Below, piece after piece: positions 1-7,790 of a stretch of 29,024 nucleotides of DNA. Each line of letters starts with the position of its first letter. Within the stretch, counting starts at the first letter, position 1. A program made the position numbers and the translations under genes. This DNA is from Euryarchaeota archaeon UBA257 (GTDB lineage Archaea; Thermoplasmatota; Poseidoniia; Poseidoniales; Thalassarchaeaceae), in contig DAJO01000031.1 in the NCBI GenBank assembly GCA_002498985.1, positions 1 through 29,024 of the forward strand. Direction: 5' to 3'. The notes below the pieces were generated by a model. That model saw only the letters and a program-made list of their open reading frames with translations. It was not told the DNA's origin and made no database searches.

Positions 1-978
1 TCTCATAGATGGATCGATGGCACTATCTTCCAATTTAGTATAAATATCATGTTTAAGCATCTTTCTGCCTAGTTCGGCTATCATTGTTCCATTGTCTACA
101 CAATATTGTTTTTCTGGCCAAAAAGCAGTTGCTCCCCTATCTTTACACATTAGCCTAGCCATTTCTCTGATTCTTTCATTACAAGCCACGCCTCCTCCAA
201 GTAATAATTCACTTTTCCCTGTATGAGCTAATGCCCTTTCTGCAACCTCTATACATGCTGAAAATGAATGCTCTTGAAGTGACCAACATACTTCTTGAAG
301 AGAGTGCCCATCTGAAACTTTTTGCACTGCAGCAGTTAGAATACCTGAAAATGATAAATCCATACCTTGAATGCCATATGGTAATATTATTTCGTCTAAA
401 CTGGCTGATGGATTACCTTTTTCCCATTCATTAGCTAATTTTTCTATTTTAGGACCGCCGGGAAACGGAATTCCTTGCGTTCTAGCAAATTTATCTAACA
501 TATTTCCGATACCTATGTCTAACGTTTCTCCAATAACTCGGTATCGACTTCCGTTTCTCGCAATTACTTGCGTATTACCTCCACTTACGTACAATAAAAC
601 TGGGTCTTGACAGCCTGTTTGTAGCCTCCCAATTTCGATATGTGCTACGCAATGATTAACCCCTACTAATGGCTTACCTATTTTATCAGAAAGAGATCTT
701 GCCACAGAAGCACCAACTCTCAAGCAAGGCCCTAAACCAGGCCCCTGACTAAATGCAATTGCATCTATTTGATTCACTGGAATATGATTTTTAGAAATAA
801 ATTCCTTAAATAAATTTCCAGATAATAATGAATGGTGATCGGCTGCCTCTCGCGGATGAATTCCCCCCTGTTCAGGCCTGAACAAGGCGGATGAAGACGG
901 TATAGTTTTTCCATTAGTATAAACGCCACCGAAGGAGAAAGTATGGGCTGTACTTTCAATCCCTAAAATCACACCCAT
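1..978 (-). CDS. kae1: tRNA N6-threonylcarbamoyladenosine protein Kae1/TsaD (3' end outside window)
   Basis: Catalytic subunit of the KEOPS complex, which transfers threonylcarbamoyl to A37 of ANN-decoding tRNAs in the cytoplasm. The frame is open from the ATG at 978 to the left edge, giving 326 residues. The N terminus MGVILGIESTAHTF is the ASKHA ATPase phosphate-binding start typical of the family. The metal-binding motif HCVAH is at residues 109-113, the glycine-rich VSGGNTQV follows, and the last visible residues AIDPSMR match the conserved C-terminal family motif. Kae1 alone would end shortly beyond the edge. In several euryarchaea it is fused to the Bud32 kinase, which cannot be judged here. 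It is divergent from hutI with a 50-base gap and only a short GGTG close to the ATG, so it may be leaderless. Confidence 0.95.
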   Translation of the reverse strand, partial: MGVILGIESTAHTFSFGGVYTNGKTIPSSSALFRPEQGGIHPREAADHHSLLSGNLFKEFISKNHIPVNQIDAIAFSQGPGLGPCLRVGASVARSLSDKIGKPLVGVNHCVAHIEIGRLQTGCQDPVLLYVSGGNTQVIARNGSRYRVIGETLDIGIGNMLDKFARTQGIPFPGGPKIEKLANEWEKGNPSASLDEIILPYGIQGMDLSFSGILTAAVQKVSDGHSLQEVCWSLQEHSFSACIEVAERALAHTGKSELLLGGGVACNERIREMARLMCKDRGATAFWPEKQYCVDNGTMIAELGRKMLKHDIYTKLEDSAIDPSMR

Positions 979-1028
979 TACACCTGCGAGGAAGGGAGTC
1001 CTTTCAAGTGTCACTCCTGTCCGCTATC
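979..1028. promoter_or_regulatory. Compact divergent promoter kae1/hutI
   Basis: Fifty bases separate the two start codons. The only AT-leaning element is CTTTCAAG at 1001-1008, about 25 bases from both ATGs. This is the spacing expected of an archaeal TATA element for leaderless transcripts in both directions. The element is poor as a TATA box, so this is inference from spacing. Confidence 0.35.
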
Positions 1029-2306
1029 ATGGACCTCCTGTTATACAACATAGGGGAAATGGCAACTTTATCTCATGGGGACGTCTCAAAACCCCTTTCA
1101 GGTATGGAAATGTCTGATCGTGAAAATCTAATTTTAGAAGGCGGAAATTCAATTCTAATATCTGAAGGAAATATAATTAAAATTAGACCTCAACAAGAAT
1201 TATTAGAAGAATTCGCACCAGATATGGAAGATGGAAAATCTAACAAAGTCGAACTTTTAGACGTTAAAGGCAAGGCAATAATACCTGGACTAGTTGATTG
1301 CCACACGCATCTTCTTTGGTCCGGTGATAGGTCTAATGAAATTAGATTGCGGCAAAACGGTTTGTCTTATCAAGATATATCTGAACAGGGCGGTGGTATT
1401 TCTAAAACTGTTGAGGCAACAAGAAATGCATCACGAAAAGAATTAGAATCTATTGGTCGCAGTAATCTTTCACAATCATCAAATTATGGGACTACAACTA
1501 TTGAAGCGAAAAGTGGTTATGGTTTATCAGTTGAAAGCGAAATTAAGATTCTACAAGCTACTAATTCTCTAGGAGGAAATAATCAAAACATTCTCCCAAC
1601 ATGGCTCGGAGCCCACGATTTCCCTGATGACAAGAAAGTCAGCGAATATATGGACGAATTAATTCATGAACAATTACCATTAGTAGCGGAGAAAGGTTTA
1701 GCAAAATGGATTGATGTATTTTGTGAACCTGGATGGTTTAATCTTGAACAAACAGAAACTCTAGTAAAGTCTGCAAAAAAATTTGGGTTAAAAAGCCGCC
1801 TTCATGTTGATGAGTTTGTAGATTCCGGAGGCTTGTCACTCGCTGCGGAACTAAAAAGTTGCAGCGCAGATCATGTAGGTTTCAGTAATGATGATTCTAG
1901 AGACAAAGCAAATAAATCTGGAACTATGCAGGTATTTCTACCAGGCACTCCTTATGTATTAGGAAAAGATTTAGGTAATGGAATAGTTGATTGTATCGAG
2001 AACAATTGGAATTTCTCTTTAGCAACGGACTTCAATCCTAATTGTCAATCTCTTTCGTTACCATTTGTTTCAAGTCTAGCAACACACAGGATAGGCATTG
2101 ATCCATTAGCTGCATTAGTAGCATGCACAAGAAACCCCGCTTCGACTCTAAATAGTGAAATGGAAAAATGTGTTGGCTCAATATACGAGGGAGGAGCCGC
2201 TGATTTTAATATTCTAAATAGTAAACATGTAGATTACTGGTGCCAGACACCTGGGGTATCTCCAATATTCAAAACATATTTTTCTGGCTCTATTGTAAAA
2301 TCATAA
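1029..2306 (+). CDS. hutI: Imidazolonepropionase (HutI)
   Basis: Third step of histidine degradation: hydrolysis of 4-imidazolone-5-propionate to N-formimino-glutamate. It is a metal-dependent amidohydrolase of 425 residues, near the usual 400-420. Visible signatures are the metal-binding GLVDCHTHLLW (HxH), EAKSGYGLS, HVDEF, ADHVG and LATDFNPN. A GTG at 1008 would add seven residues, but the ATG at 1029 gives the normal family N terminus MDLLLYNIGEMATL and is preferred; no SD precedes it, which suggests a leaderless message. The gene lies on the opposite strand from the other four hut enzymes, separated from them by alaX, tRNA-Val and a zinc-ribbon gene. Together they complete the pathway. 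Confidence 0.93.
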   Translation: MDLLLYNIGEMATLSHGDVSKPLSGMEMSDRENLILEGGNSILISEGNIIKIRPQQELLEEFAPDMEDGKSNKVELLDVKGKAIIPGLVDCHTHLLWSGDRSNEIRLRQNGLSYQDISEQGGGISKTVEATRNASRKELESIGRSNLSQSSNYGTTTIEAKSGYGLSVESEIKILQATNSLGGNNQNILPTWLGAHDFPDDKKVSEYMDELIHEQLPLVAEKGLAKWIDVFCEPGWFNLEQTETLVKSAKKFGLKSRLHVDEFVDSGGLSLAAELKSCSADHVGFSNDDSRDKANKSGTMQVFLPGTPYVLGKDLGNGIVDCIENNWNFSLATDFNPNCQSLSLPFVSSLATHRIGIDPLAALVACTRNPASTLNSEMEKCVGSIYEGGAADFNILNSKHVDYWCQTPGVSPIFKTYFSGSIVKS

Positions 2307-2424
2307 ATAGTAATATCTATAAGCATTTAAAAAATAACTAATTTGAAATTACTAATTCAATGTTTCAAATGATAGTAGAAGATATTTTTTAATCAACAAA
2401 AACTAGATTGAAAAATATGTTCGT

Positions 2425-2514
2425 TTTACCGATACACTGTCGGCTGATAATGGTAGTTATCAGAAATTGGATTATACTGTGAAGCCAATGCAGGCTCGCA
2501 GTATGGCGTTTTTT
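2425..2514 (+). ncRNA. Candidate structured RNA or terminator: three consecutive hairpins followed by T6
   Basis: In the 279-base gap after hutI, three stem-loops follow one another. H1 is CCGA/TCGG (2429-2443). H2, directly abutting, is CTGATAA/TTATCAG with a 6-base loop (2444-2463). H3 has arms ATACTGTGAAGCC and GGCTCGCAGTAT around loop AATGCA (2474-2504), 12 pairs with one G-U and one bulged A. T6 follows at 2509-2514. The pairing is seen directly. Whether this is a small RNA, a 3'UTR/terminator of hutI about 120-200 bases past its stop, or a leader element for the next gene is not known. No known RNA family was recognised. Confidence 0.45.
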
Positions 2515-2533
2515 GAAATAATGATGATTATTC

Positions 2534-2542
2534 ATAAATATA
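2534..2542 (+). promoter_or_regulatory. Possible TATA box for the zinc-ribbon gene
   Basis: ATAAATATA lies 44-52 bases upstream of the ATG at 2586. A start of transcription about 25 bases downstream would leave a leader of about 20 bases. It also sits just after the T6 run of the hairpin region, so the small gene probably has its own promoter. Confidence 0.4.
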
Positions 2543-2585
2543 CCGTGTTAGTAAGGTTTAGTTGTAGAGTCGAACTCGAAAGAAT

Positions 2586-2738
2586 ATGATATCTGTTGAA
2601 GCTTATTGCATGAAATGTAAAAATACAGTATTTGTTAAATCTCCTAAAAAAATTATTATGAAAAATGGTAGAACAAGAGTTTCAGGATTATGTCCCAGAG
2701 AAAACTGTAATGGTAAACTTTCTAAGATCATTGCTTAA
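2586..2738 (+). CDS. Small zinc-ribbon protein (DUF5679-like)
   Basis: A 50-residue protein with two cysteine pairs, CMKC at residues 8-11 and CPRENC at 36-41. The segment between them, with IIMKNGRTRVSG, is characteristic of the archaeal DUF5679 zinc-ribbon family (typically EAYCxKC, then NGRxxxxGxCP). The second knuckle is CX4C rather than the usual CX2C, so metal binding there may differ. The family has no established function; small zinc ribbons are often bound to nucleic acid or larger complexes. It lies 55 bases upstream of tRNA-Val and could share a transcript with it. The start is the only in-frame ATG giving the family N terminus; no convincing SD is visible. Confidence 0.8.
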   Translation: MISVEAYCMKCKNTVFVKSPKKIIMKNGRTRVSGLCPRENCNGKLSKIIA

Positions 2739-2793
2739 TTCAAATTTACGAAGAGAATCATTCATCAGTGGTATGCTTGCCCCCTGTATTACG

Positions 2794-2869
2794 GGGCTCG
2801 TGGTCTAGGGGTTATGACGCCACCTTGACATGGTGGAGATCGCAGGTTCAATTCCTGCCGAGCCCACCA
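2794..2869 (+). tRNA. tRNA-Val (GAC anticodon), CCA encoded
   Basis: Full cloverleaf. The acceptor GGGCTCG (2794-2800) pairs with CGAGCCC (2859-2865). The anticodon stem CCACC/GGTGG encloses loop TTGACAT with anticodon GAC at 2827-2829. The T arm is GCAGG TTCAATT CCTGC, the discriminator base is A2866, and a genomic CCA is at 2867-2869. No intron. Immediately upstream, GCCCC (2779-2783) could pair with GGGGC (2793-2797) and compete with the acceptor stem in the precursor. Confidence 0.96.
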
Positions 2870-2886
2870 ATAACTACATACAACGA

Positions 2887-3636
2887 TTAAAGATTATTCA
2901 ATGAATATGAAATTCTTAATTTGCCTGCACCTTTTGATTTAACATTAGTAATAATCATTTCATCTAGTTTAGATGTATTATCTACATGTGTTCCGCCGCA
3001 TGGGCACAAATCAACATCCACGATTTCAACGACTCTGAGTTCAGTCACACTAGATGGTATTCTATCCATGAACTTGGTATGTCTCATTTGCTCATGTTGT
3101 AGTATTCTTTCTCGTTCCCAATTATGTATCCTAACATTTCTGTCAGAATTGATAATATCATTTACTGCCTGTACTAAATCATCTGAATTGAATTTATCTC
3201 TATCTGGGAACAATAGATCTATTCTCGTATATTCTTCACTAATCTGATTACCGACAGTTTCAGCAGAAAACATATCGTTAGCTATTGCTGAGACTATATG
3301 TTGGACAGTGTGCATTGATGTGTTTTTATTCCTTCTTTGCTGATTGATAGTGCATAAAACTTCATCACCAACATTGAAACCATCTGTAGAAATAACTGGA
3401 TGAACAATCGATTCCCCAGGTAATGTTTCCAATAACTCAGTTTCTATATTAATTTTTGAAATCATACCAGTATCACCTTGCTGCCCTCCTCCGCGAGGGT
3501 AGCAAAATGAATCTTTTAGAAAAATTATATTTTTATCGATACCTGATATAGTACTTCTAAAAGGAGGAGGATTGGTACCAGGGTGTTGAGACATATGCAA
3601 TTTTTCTTGCAAAAATTCACTCCCTAAATATTTCAA
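2887..3636 (-). CDS. alaX: Alanyl-tRNA editing protein AlaX
   Basis: Free-standing trans-editing domain that deacylates mischarged tRNA-Ala (Ser or Gly) in the cytoplasm; homologous to the AlaRS editing domain. 249 residues. The sequence shows YPRGGGQQGDTG (residues 47-58, the glycine-rich motif of the AlaX-M class) and the zinc ligands H109 and H113 (HTVQH) and C213 and H217 (CGGTH), preceded by an extra Cys at 211. The start at 3636 overlaps the end of hutH by 20 bases, and its N terminus MKYLGSEFLQ aligns with the family's usual opening, so translational coupling is likely. It is the last gene of the PAN-hut operon. No functional link to histidine breakdown is evident. Confidence 0.92.
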   Translation of the reverse strand: MKYLGSEFLQEKLHMSQHPGTNPPPFRSTISGIDKNIIFLKDSFCYPRGGGQQGDTGMISKINIETELLETLPGESIVHPVISTDGFNVGDEVLCTINQQRRNKNTSMHTVQHIVSAIANDMFSAETVGNQISEEYTRIDLLFPDRDKFNSDDLVQAVNDIINSDRNVRIHNWERERILQHEQMRHTKFMDRIPSSVTELRVVEIVDVDLCPCGGTHVDNTSKLDEMIITNVKSKGAGKLRISYSLNNL

Positions 3637-5152
3637 TAAATTCCGGTGTTAACAGTAATTTTGCTATAATTTCAGTATCTTTAGTAGTACTTCTGTCTGC
3701 TTCGATTTTCGAAACATAATTTCTCAACCAATAATGAATTTTACCTACAGACTTAGAGGGTTTTTCAGAGATATTGTCCAGTGCTTGGCATGAACATATC
3801 AATTCACTAGAAATTACTGAAGATAATAATTTACTTGCTTTGAATGTTCTGTATGAGGCGGTTGCACCCATTGAAACATGATCTTCCTTGCCCATACTAA
3901 CTGGAACATTTGTGGTAGATACAGGATTGGACAGTAGTGATAATTCAGCAATTACTGCAGCAGCAACGTATTGAACAATCATTAAACCGCTTTCTAAACC
4001 TTCATCATTGGCTAAAAATGCCTTCTGACCACTCCATTGGGGATCAAGTACTTGGTTAATACGTCTTTCAGAAATACTAGCTATCTCATGTATACAAATA
4101 GCCATGTTATCGCTGATAATAGCAAGAATTTGACCATGGAAATTACCACCACTAATCACTTCTGGTTCTCCATTACTTGAAAACACAAGAGGATTATCTG
4201 TAGCAGAATTAATTTCTATGTTGACGATTCTTCTCGCTTCTCTTAATACGTCAATCATTGGCCCGTGTACTTGAGGCGCACATCTGAAGGAGTAAGAATC
4301 TTGAACTCTATCGCAATCAATATGAGATTCATTAATTTCAGAATTATTCAAGAAACCTCTTATCCTACTAGCAGAAATTGATTGGCCCAGTTGGGGCCTA
4401 ACATCATGGATTCTCTTATCAAATGCTACATATGACCCTTTTATGGCCTCAATAGAAGTGGAAAGAGCAGCATCTGCTGCGAAAATTAGCATTTCAAGAT
4501 TAATTATACTTTGACATAAATATGAACACATTTGACTGGTTCCATTAATCAATGAAAGACCTTCTTTAGCTTGTAATTTAATTGGTTTGAGGCCAAAACT
4601 TTCTAACGCGTCTTTTGAATTATAAGTAACCCAATCTCCATTGCTAGTTTGTACTTGTGTTTCGCTCTCTCCCATCATAGCAAGTGCCATATGTGAGAGA
4701 GGGGCTAAATCTCCTGATGCGCCTAATGAACCTATTCTTGGCACTACAGGAACTATTCTATTGTTTATCATTTCAACTAATAGTTGAATCAATTCTAATC
4801 TTGCCCCCGAAAAACCCTTAGCAAGTGAATTTGCCCTTACAATCATCATCATTAAGACTGAATTGGGGTCCATCCTTTCTCCAAGTCCACACGCATGGGA
4901 GCGGATTAAATTTGATTGGAGATCTTCAAGTTTGTCAGTAGGTATTGTGACATTAGAAAGTGCACCAAAGCCAGTATTAATTCCGTATACAACATCTCCA
5001 CTAGATATTATATTCTCAACAAGGTTTCTAGAATTTTTAATAGTAGAAATAGAAGAATTAGATAATCTAACTTTAGTATTAAAATTAGATACAGAAATAA
5101 CTTGTTCTATTGTTAAAGAATTTCCATCAAGTACAATCTCGGCATTATTCAT
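3617..5152 (-). CDS. hutH: Histidine ammonia-lyase (HutH)
   Basis: First step of histidine catabolism: non-oxidative deamination of L-histidine to trans-urocanate and ammonia. 511 residues, the normal length. The MIO prosthetic group forms from Ala145-Ser146-Gly147 in GSLGASGDLAPLSH. The active-site tyrosine is Y56 in VVYGINTGFG. LINGTSQM, SGGNFHGQ, DNPLVF and a C-terminal MGKEDHVSMGA segment are all present. The start at 5152 has the SD GAGGTGT just upstream (about 5156-5162), overlapping the urocanase stop codon. The gap to hutU is 8 bases, so this is one operon. Confidence 0.96.
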   Translation of the reverse strand: MNNAEIVLDGNSLTIEQVISVSNFNTKVRLSNSSISTIKNSRNLVENIISSGDVVYGINTGFGALSNVTIPTDKLEDLQSNLIRSHACGLGERMDPNSVLMMMIVRANSLAKGFSGARLELIQLLVEMINNRIVPVVPRIGSLGASGDLAPLSHMALAMMGESETQVQTSNGDWVTYNSKDALESFGLKPIKLQAKEGLSLINGTSQMCSYLCQSIINLEMLIFAADAALSTSIEAIKGSYVAFDKRIHDVRPQLGQSISASRIRGFLNNSEINESHIDCDRVQDSYSFRCAPQVHGPMIDVLREARRIVNIEINSATDNPLVFSSNGEPEVISGGNFHGQILAIISDNMAICIHEIASISERRINQVLDPQWSGQKAFLANDEGLESGLMIVQYVAAAVIAELSLLSNPVSTTNVPVSMGKEDHVSMGATASYRTFKASKLLSSVISSELICSCQALDNISEKPSKSVGKIHYWLRNYVSKIEADRSTTKDTEIIAKLLLTPEFIEIFRE

Positions 5153-5160
5153 ATTACACC

Positions 5161-7173
5161 TCAGGATATCCTTTCAAGTAAACTCTTCGATACTTTACTG
5201 GGCACAGTGACAGTCAAATTCGGGTCATTTTCCATTGCTCTCTTTATAGTAAAAATAGCTTCAGAATTTTGTGCCCATGCACGTCTAGCAATGCCGTTAT
5301 TAACATCCCAAGATAACATTGATTTGATATTCTCATCTGAATTATCACTACCATCTATTACCATTCCAAAACCGCCATTAATGACTTCTCCCCAACCTAC
5401 ACCACCACCATTGTGCAGACTAACCCAAGTAGCGCCTCGGAAAGAATCACCAATGAAATTTTGAACTGACATATCCGCAGTAAACATCGAACCGTCTCTG
5501 ATATTAGCGGTTTCTCTGTATGGGCTATCAGTTCCGCTGACATCATGATGATCTCTTCCTAGAATAATAGGAGAGGAAATTCTTCCTTCTGAAATTGCCT
5601 TGTTAAATTCCTGTGCAATTTCGACTCTTCCTCTTTCATCAGCGTACAATATCCTAGCTTTACTACCTACGACTAAGCCATTATCATTCGCTGTTTCAAT
5701 CCATCTAATATTATCTAAATATTGTCCTTTAATTTCAGATGGGGCCTCGTCGGCTAAGGACCTTAGTACTCTAGAGGCAATCTCGTCTGTGATCGCTAAA
5801 TCATCATCATTCCCTGATGAACAAACCCATCTAAACGGACCAAAACCATAATCAAAACAAATTGGCCCCATAATATCTTCAACATAAGATGGATATTTGA
5901 ATCCCGACTCTGTTTTATCTGAATAAATATCGGCCCCTGCCCTTCCGGCTTCGAGTAAGAAAGCATTGCCGTAGTCCCAGAAATACATCCCTTTTTCAGA
6001 TAAATTATTAATTACATTTACATGTTTAATTAAACTGTTTTTAACTTTAATTTTGAACTCATCAGGATTGTTAGAAATCATTTCTTTCATCTCATCATAG
6101 GTCATACCATGCGGAGTATAGCCACCAAGCCAGGGATTGTGGAGACTTGTTTGATCACTCCCAAGATCTGGAATGATATTTTCATAATTTAATTTCTCCC
6201 ACACATCAATAATATTCCCAACGTAACCCAGAGATACTGCTTCTTTGTTTTCGAGGCAAACTCTTAATCTAATTATTAGTTCATCTAAATCATAAAATAA
6301 TTCAGACAACCATCCTTGCTCATATCTTTTCACCGCAGCATGAGAGTTGGAGTCGGCTATCACTGATACTGCTCCGGTGATTACAGCAGCTTTGGCCTGT
6401 GCTCCTGACATTCCACCTAGACCTGAGGTGACATAGAGTAATCCTCCCAAACCATCTTTTGTATCGAAATTAAGATATTTTCTTGCAGCATTTAGTATTG
6501 TTAATGTAGTCCCGTGAACTATTCCTTGAGGGCCAATATACATGTAAGAACCAGCAGTCATTTGACCGTACTGAGTAACTCCTAATGCATTCATAACTTC
6601 ATAGTCATTTTGAGATGAATAATTTGGAATTGTCAATCCATTCGTGATAACAACACGAGGACTATTGACATTAGAAGGAAATAATCCAAGAGGGTGTCCT
6701 GAATACATGACTAATGTTTGATTATCATTCATTTTAGATAGGTAATGCATCGTGATTCTATACTGGATCCAATTTTGAAAAACACTTCCATTCCCTCCAT
6801 AAGTAACTAATTCATGTGGGTATTGTGCAACAGCTGGATCGAGATTATTTTGAATCATTAACATGATGCAAGCAGCTTTTTTATTGTTGCAGGGATATTC
6901 TGAAATAGGTCGTGCATACATTTCATAATCAGGTCTGAAACGATGCATGTAAATATGTCCTAGATTATCTAATTCGTTGCTAAATTCTAAGGCTAACTCT
7001 TCATGCCATTCTTCGGGAAAGTATCTTAGTGAATTAGAAATAGCTAATTTTTTTTGCTTGTCGTTTAGCACATTAGGTCGTTTTGGTGCATGATCTACTG
7101 ACATATCTAGCTCTTTTTTTGGTGGAAGCTCTGTAGGGACACCACATTCAAACTCTTTAGAAAAATCAATCAA
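5161..7173 (-). CDS. hutU: Urocanate hydratase, long form (HutU)
   Basis: Second step: urocanate plus water to imidazolone propionate, using tightly bound NAD+ as electrophile. At 670 residues it is well above the roughly 555 of most bacterial urocanases and close to the animal enzyme. GLGGMSGAQ (251-259) is the NAD-binding glycine loop. LGRDHHDVSGTDSPYRET and GFGPFRWVCSSGNDDD are near the substrate and catalytic region and read like the animal-type enzyme rather than the GRDHLD-type bacterial form. The start codon is TTG at 7173, overlapping the fchA stop (TTGA), with the SD GGAGG 8 bases upstream. Confidence 0.95.
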   Translation of the reverse strand: MIDFSKEFECGVPTELPPKKELDMSVDHAPKRPNVLNDKQKKLAISNSLRYFPEEWHEELALEFSNELDNLGHIYMHRFRPDYEMYARPISEYPCNNKKAACIMLMIQNNLDPAVAQYPHELVTYGGNGSVFQNWIQYRITMHYLSKMNDNQTLVMYSGHPLGLFPSNVNSPRVVITNGLTIPNYSSQNDYEVMNALGVTQYGQMTAGSYMYIGPQGIVHGTTLTILNAARKYLNFDTKDGLGGLLYVTSGLGGMSGAQAKAAVITGAVSVIADSNSHAAVKRYEQGWLSELFYDLDELIIRLRVCLENKEAVSLGYVGNIIDVWEKLNYENIIPDLGSDQTSLHNPWLGGYTPHGMTYDEMKEMISNNPDEFKIKVKNSLIKHVNVINNLSEKGMYFWDYGNAFLLEAGRAGADIYSDKTESGFKYPSYVEDIMGPICFDYGFGPFRWVCSSGNDDDLAITDEIASRVLRSLADEAPSEIKGQYLDNIRWIETANDNGLVVGSKARILYADERGRVEIAQEFNKAISEGRISSPIILGRDHHDVSGTDSPYRETANIRDGSMFTADMSVQNFIGDSFRGATWVSLHNGGGVGWGEVINGGFGMVIDGSDNSDENIKSMLSWDVNNGIARRAWAQNSEAIFTIKRAMENDPNLTVTVPSKVSKSLLERIS

Positions 7174-7790
7174 GTAGCCATCCTCCGGGAAACAATTTCT
7201 CTAATCGACATAATTAATTCTTGAGACTTAGTGAGTATTATTGTAGTGTTGTTTTGAATTTTATTCAATTCCTCATCACTCATAGAATCTACATTAATTT
7301 TTACATTTAATGAAGCGATATAAACGGCAGTGAAGGCTAACTCAGAAGAAGCAGCGAGATCGGTAATAGCATTTAGATTACCGTATCTTGCTAAATCAGG
7401 CAATATTGATAATAATTTCAACCCTTCATCAGCAATTTCTGAAGGGGTCTTAGCCGCTCCAATAGTAGATTCAAGTATTGCTAATTTCCTTGACTCTATT
7501 TCCTCATCATTACTTCTAGGCATTCGATATGAATCAATTACTTTGTCAAATGCTAATGAGTCTCCCTCCGCTAATTTTATCGCCCTTTGCAACGATTCTT
7601 CACTAGAATTAATGATCATATTTGATATTTCATGACCTTCCTGCCATTTATTTTTCCCAATAGTCAGTCTAGAAACCATTGCTGCTAATGAATGAGCATG
7701 AGCCAGAGTTAGAGCCGCTACAGTACCACCACCTGGTGTAGGGGCTTCAGAACCTATACTCTCCAATATCGACATGTAACCCTCATTCAT
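7170..7790 (-). CDS. fchA: Formimidoyltetrahydrofolate cyclodeaminase
   Basis: Releases ammonia from 5-formimino-THF to give 5,10-methenyl-THF, feeding one-carbon metabolism. About 206 residues, all-helical, equivalent to the C-terminal half of mammalian FTCD. The N-terminal APTPGGGTVAAL motif and the following HSLAAMVSRLTIGK segment are diagnostic. A GTG at 7799 is possible, but the ATG at 7790 has a perfectly spaced SD GGGGTGG (7796-7802, 5 bases away) and is preferred. It overlaps the end of the formiminotransferase gene by 8 bases and overlaps hutU by 4. The two FTCD activities are therefore separate but adjacent polypeptides. Confidence 0.92.
   Translation of the reverse strand: MNEGYMSILESIGSEAPTPGGGTVAALTLAHAHSLAAMVSRLTIGKNKWQEGHEISNMIINSSEESLQRAIKLAEGDSLAFDKVIDSYRMPRSNDEEIESRKLAILESTIGAAKTPSEIADEGLKLLSILPDLARYGNLNAITDLAASSELAFTAVYIASLNVKINVDSMSDEELNKIQNNTTIILTKSQELIMSIREIVSRRMAT

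Noticed and set aside
231..610. Plus-strand frames opposite kae1
   Set aside because: Antisense shadows of a clearly conserved gene, with no recognisable protein features.
869..884. Perfect 16-bp palindrome TGTTCAGGCCTGAACA
   Set aside because: It lies inside kae1 and encodes the conserved LFRPEQ stretch (family FRPxxGG); protein constraint explains it well enough.
2517..2545. Box C-like ATGATGA, possible C/D guide RNA
   Set aside because: No box D (CTGA) follows within a usable distance and the order with the upstream CTGA is wrong.
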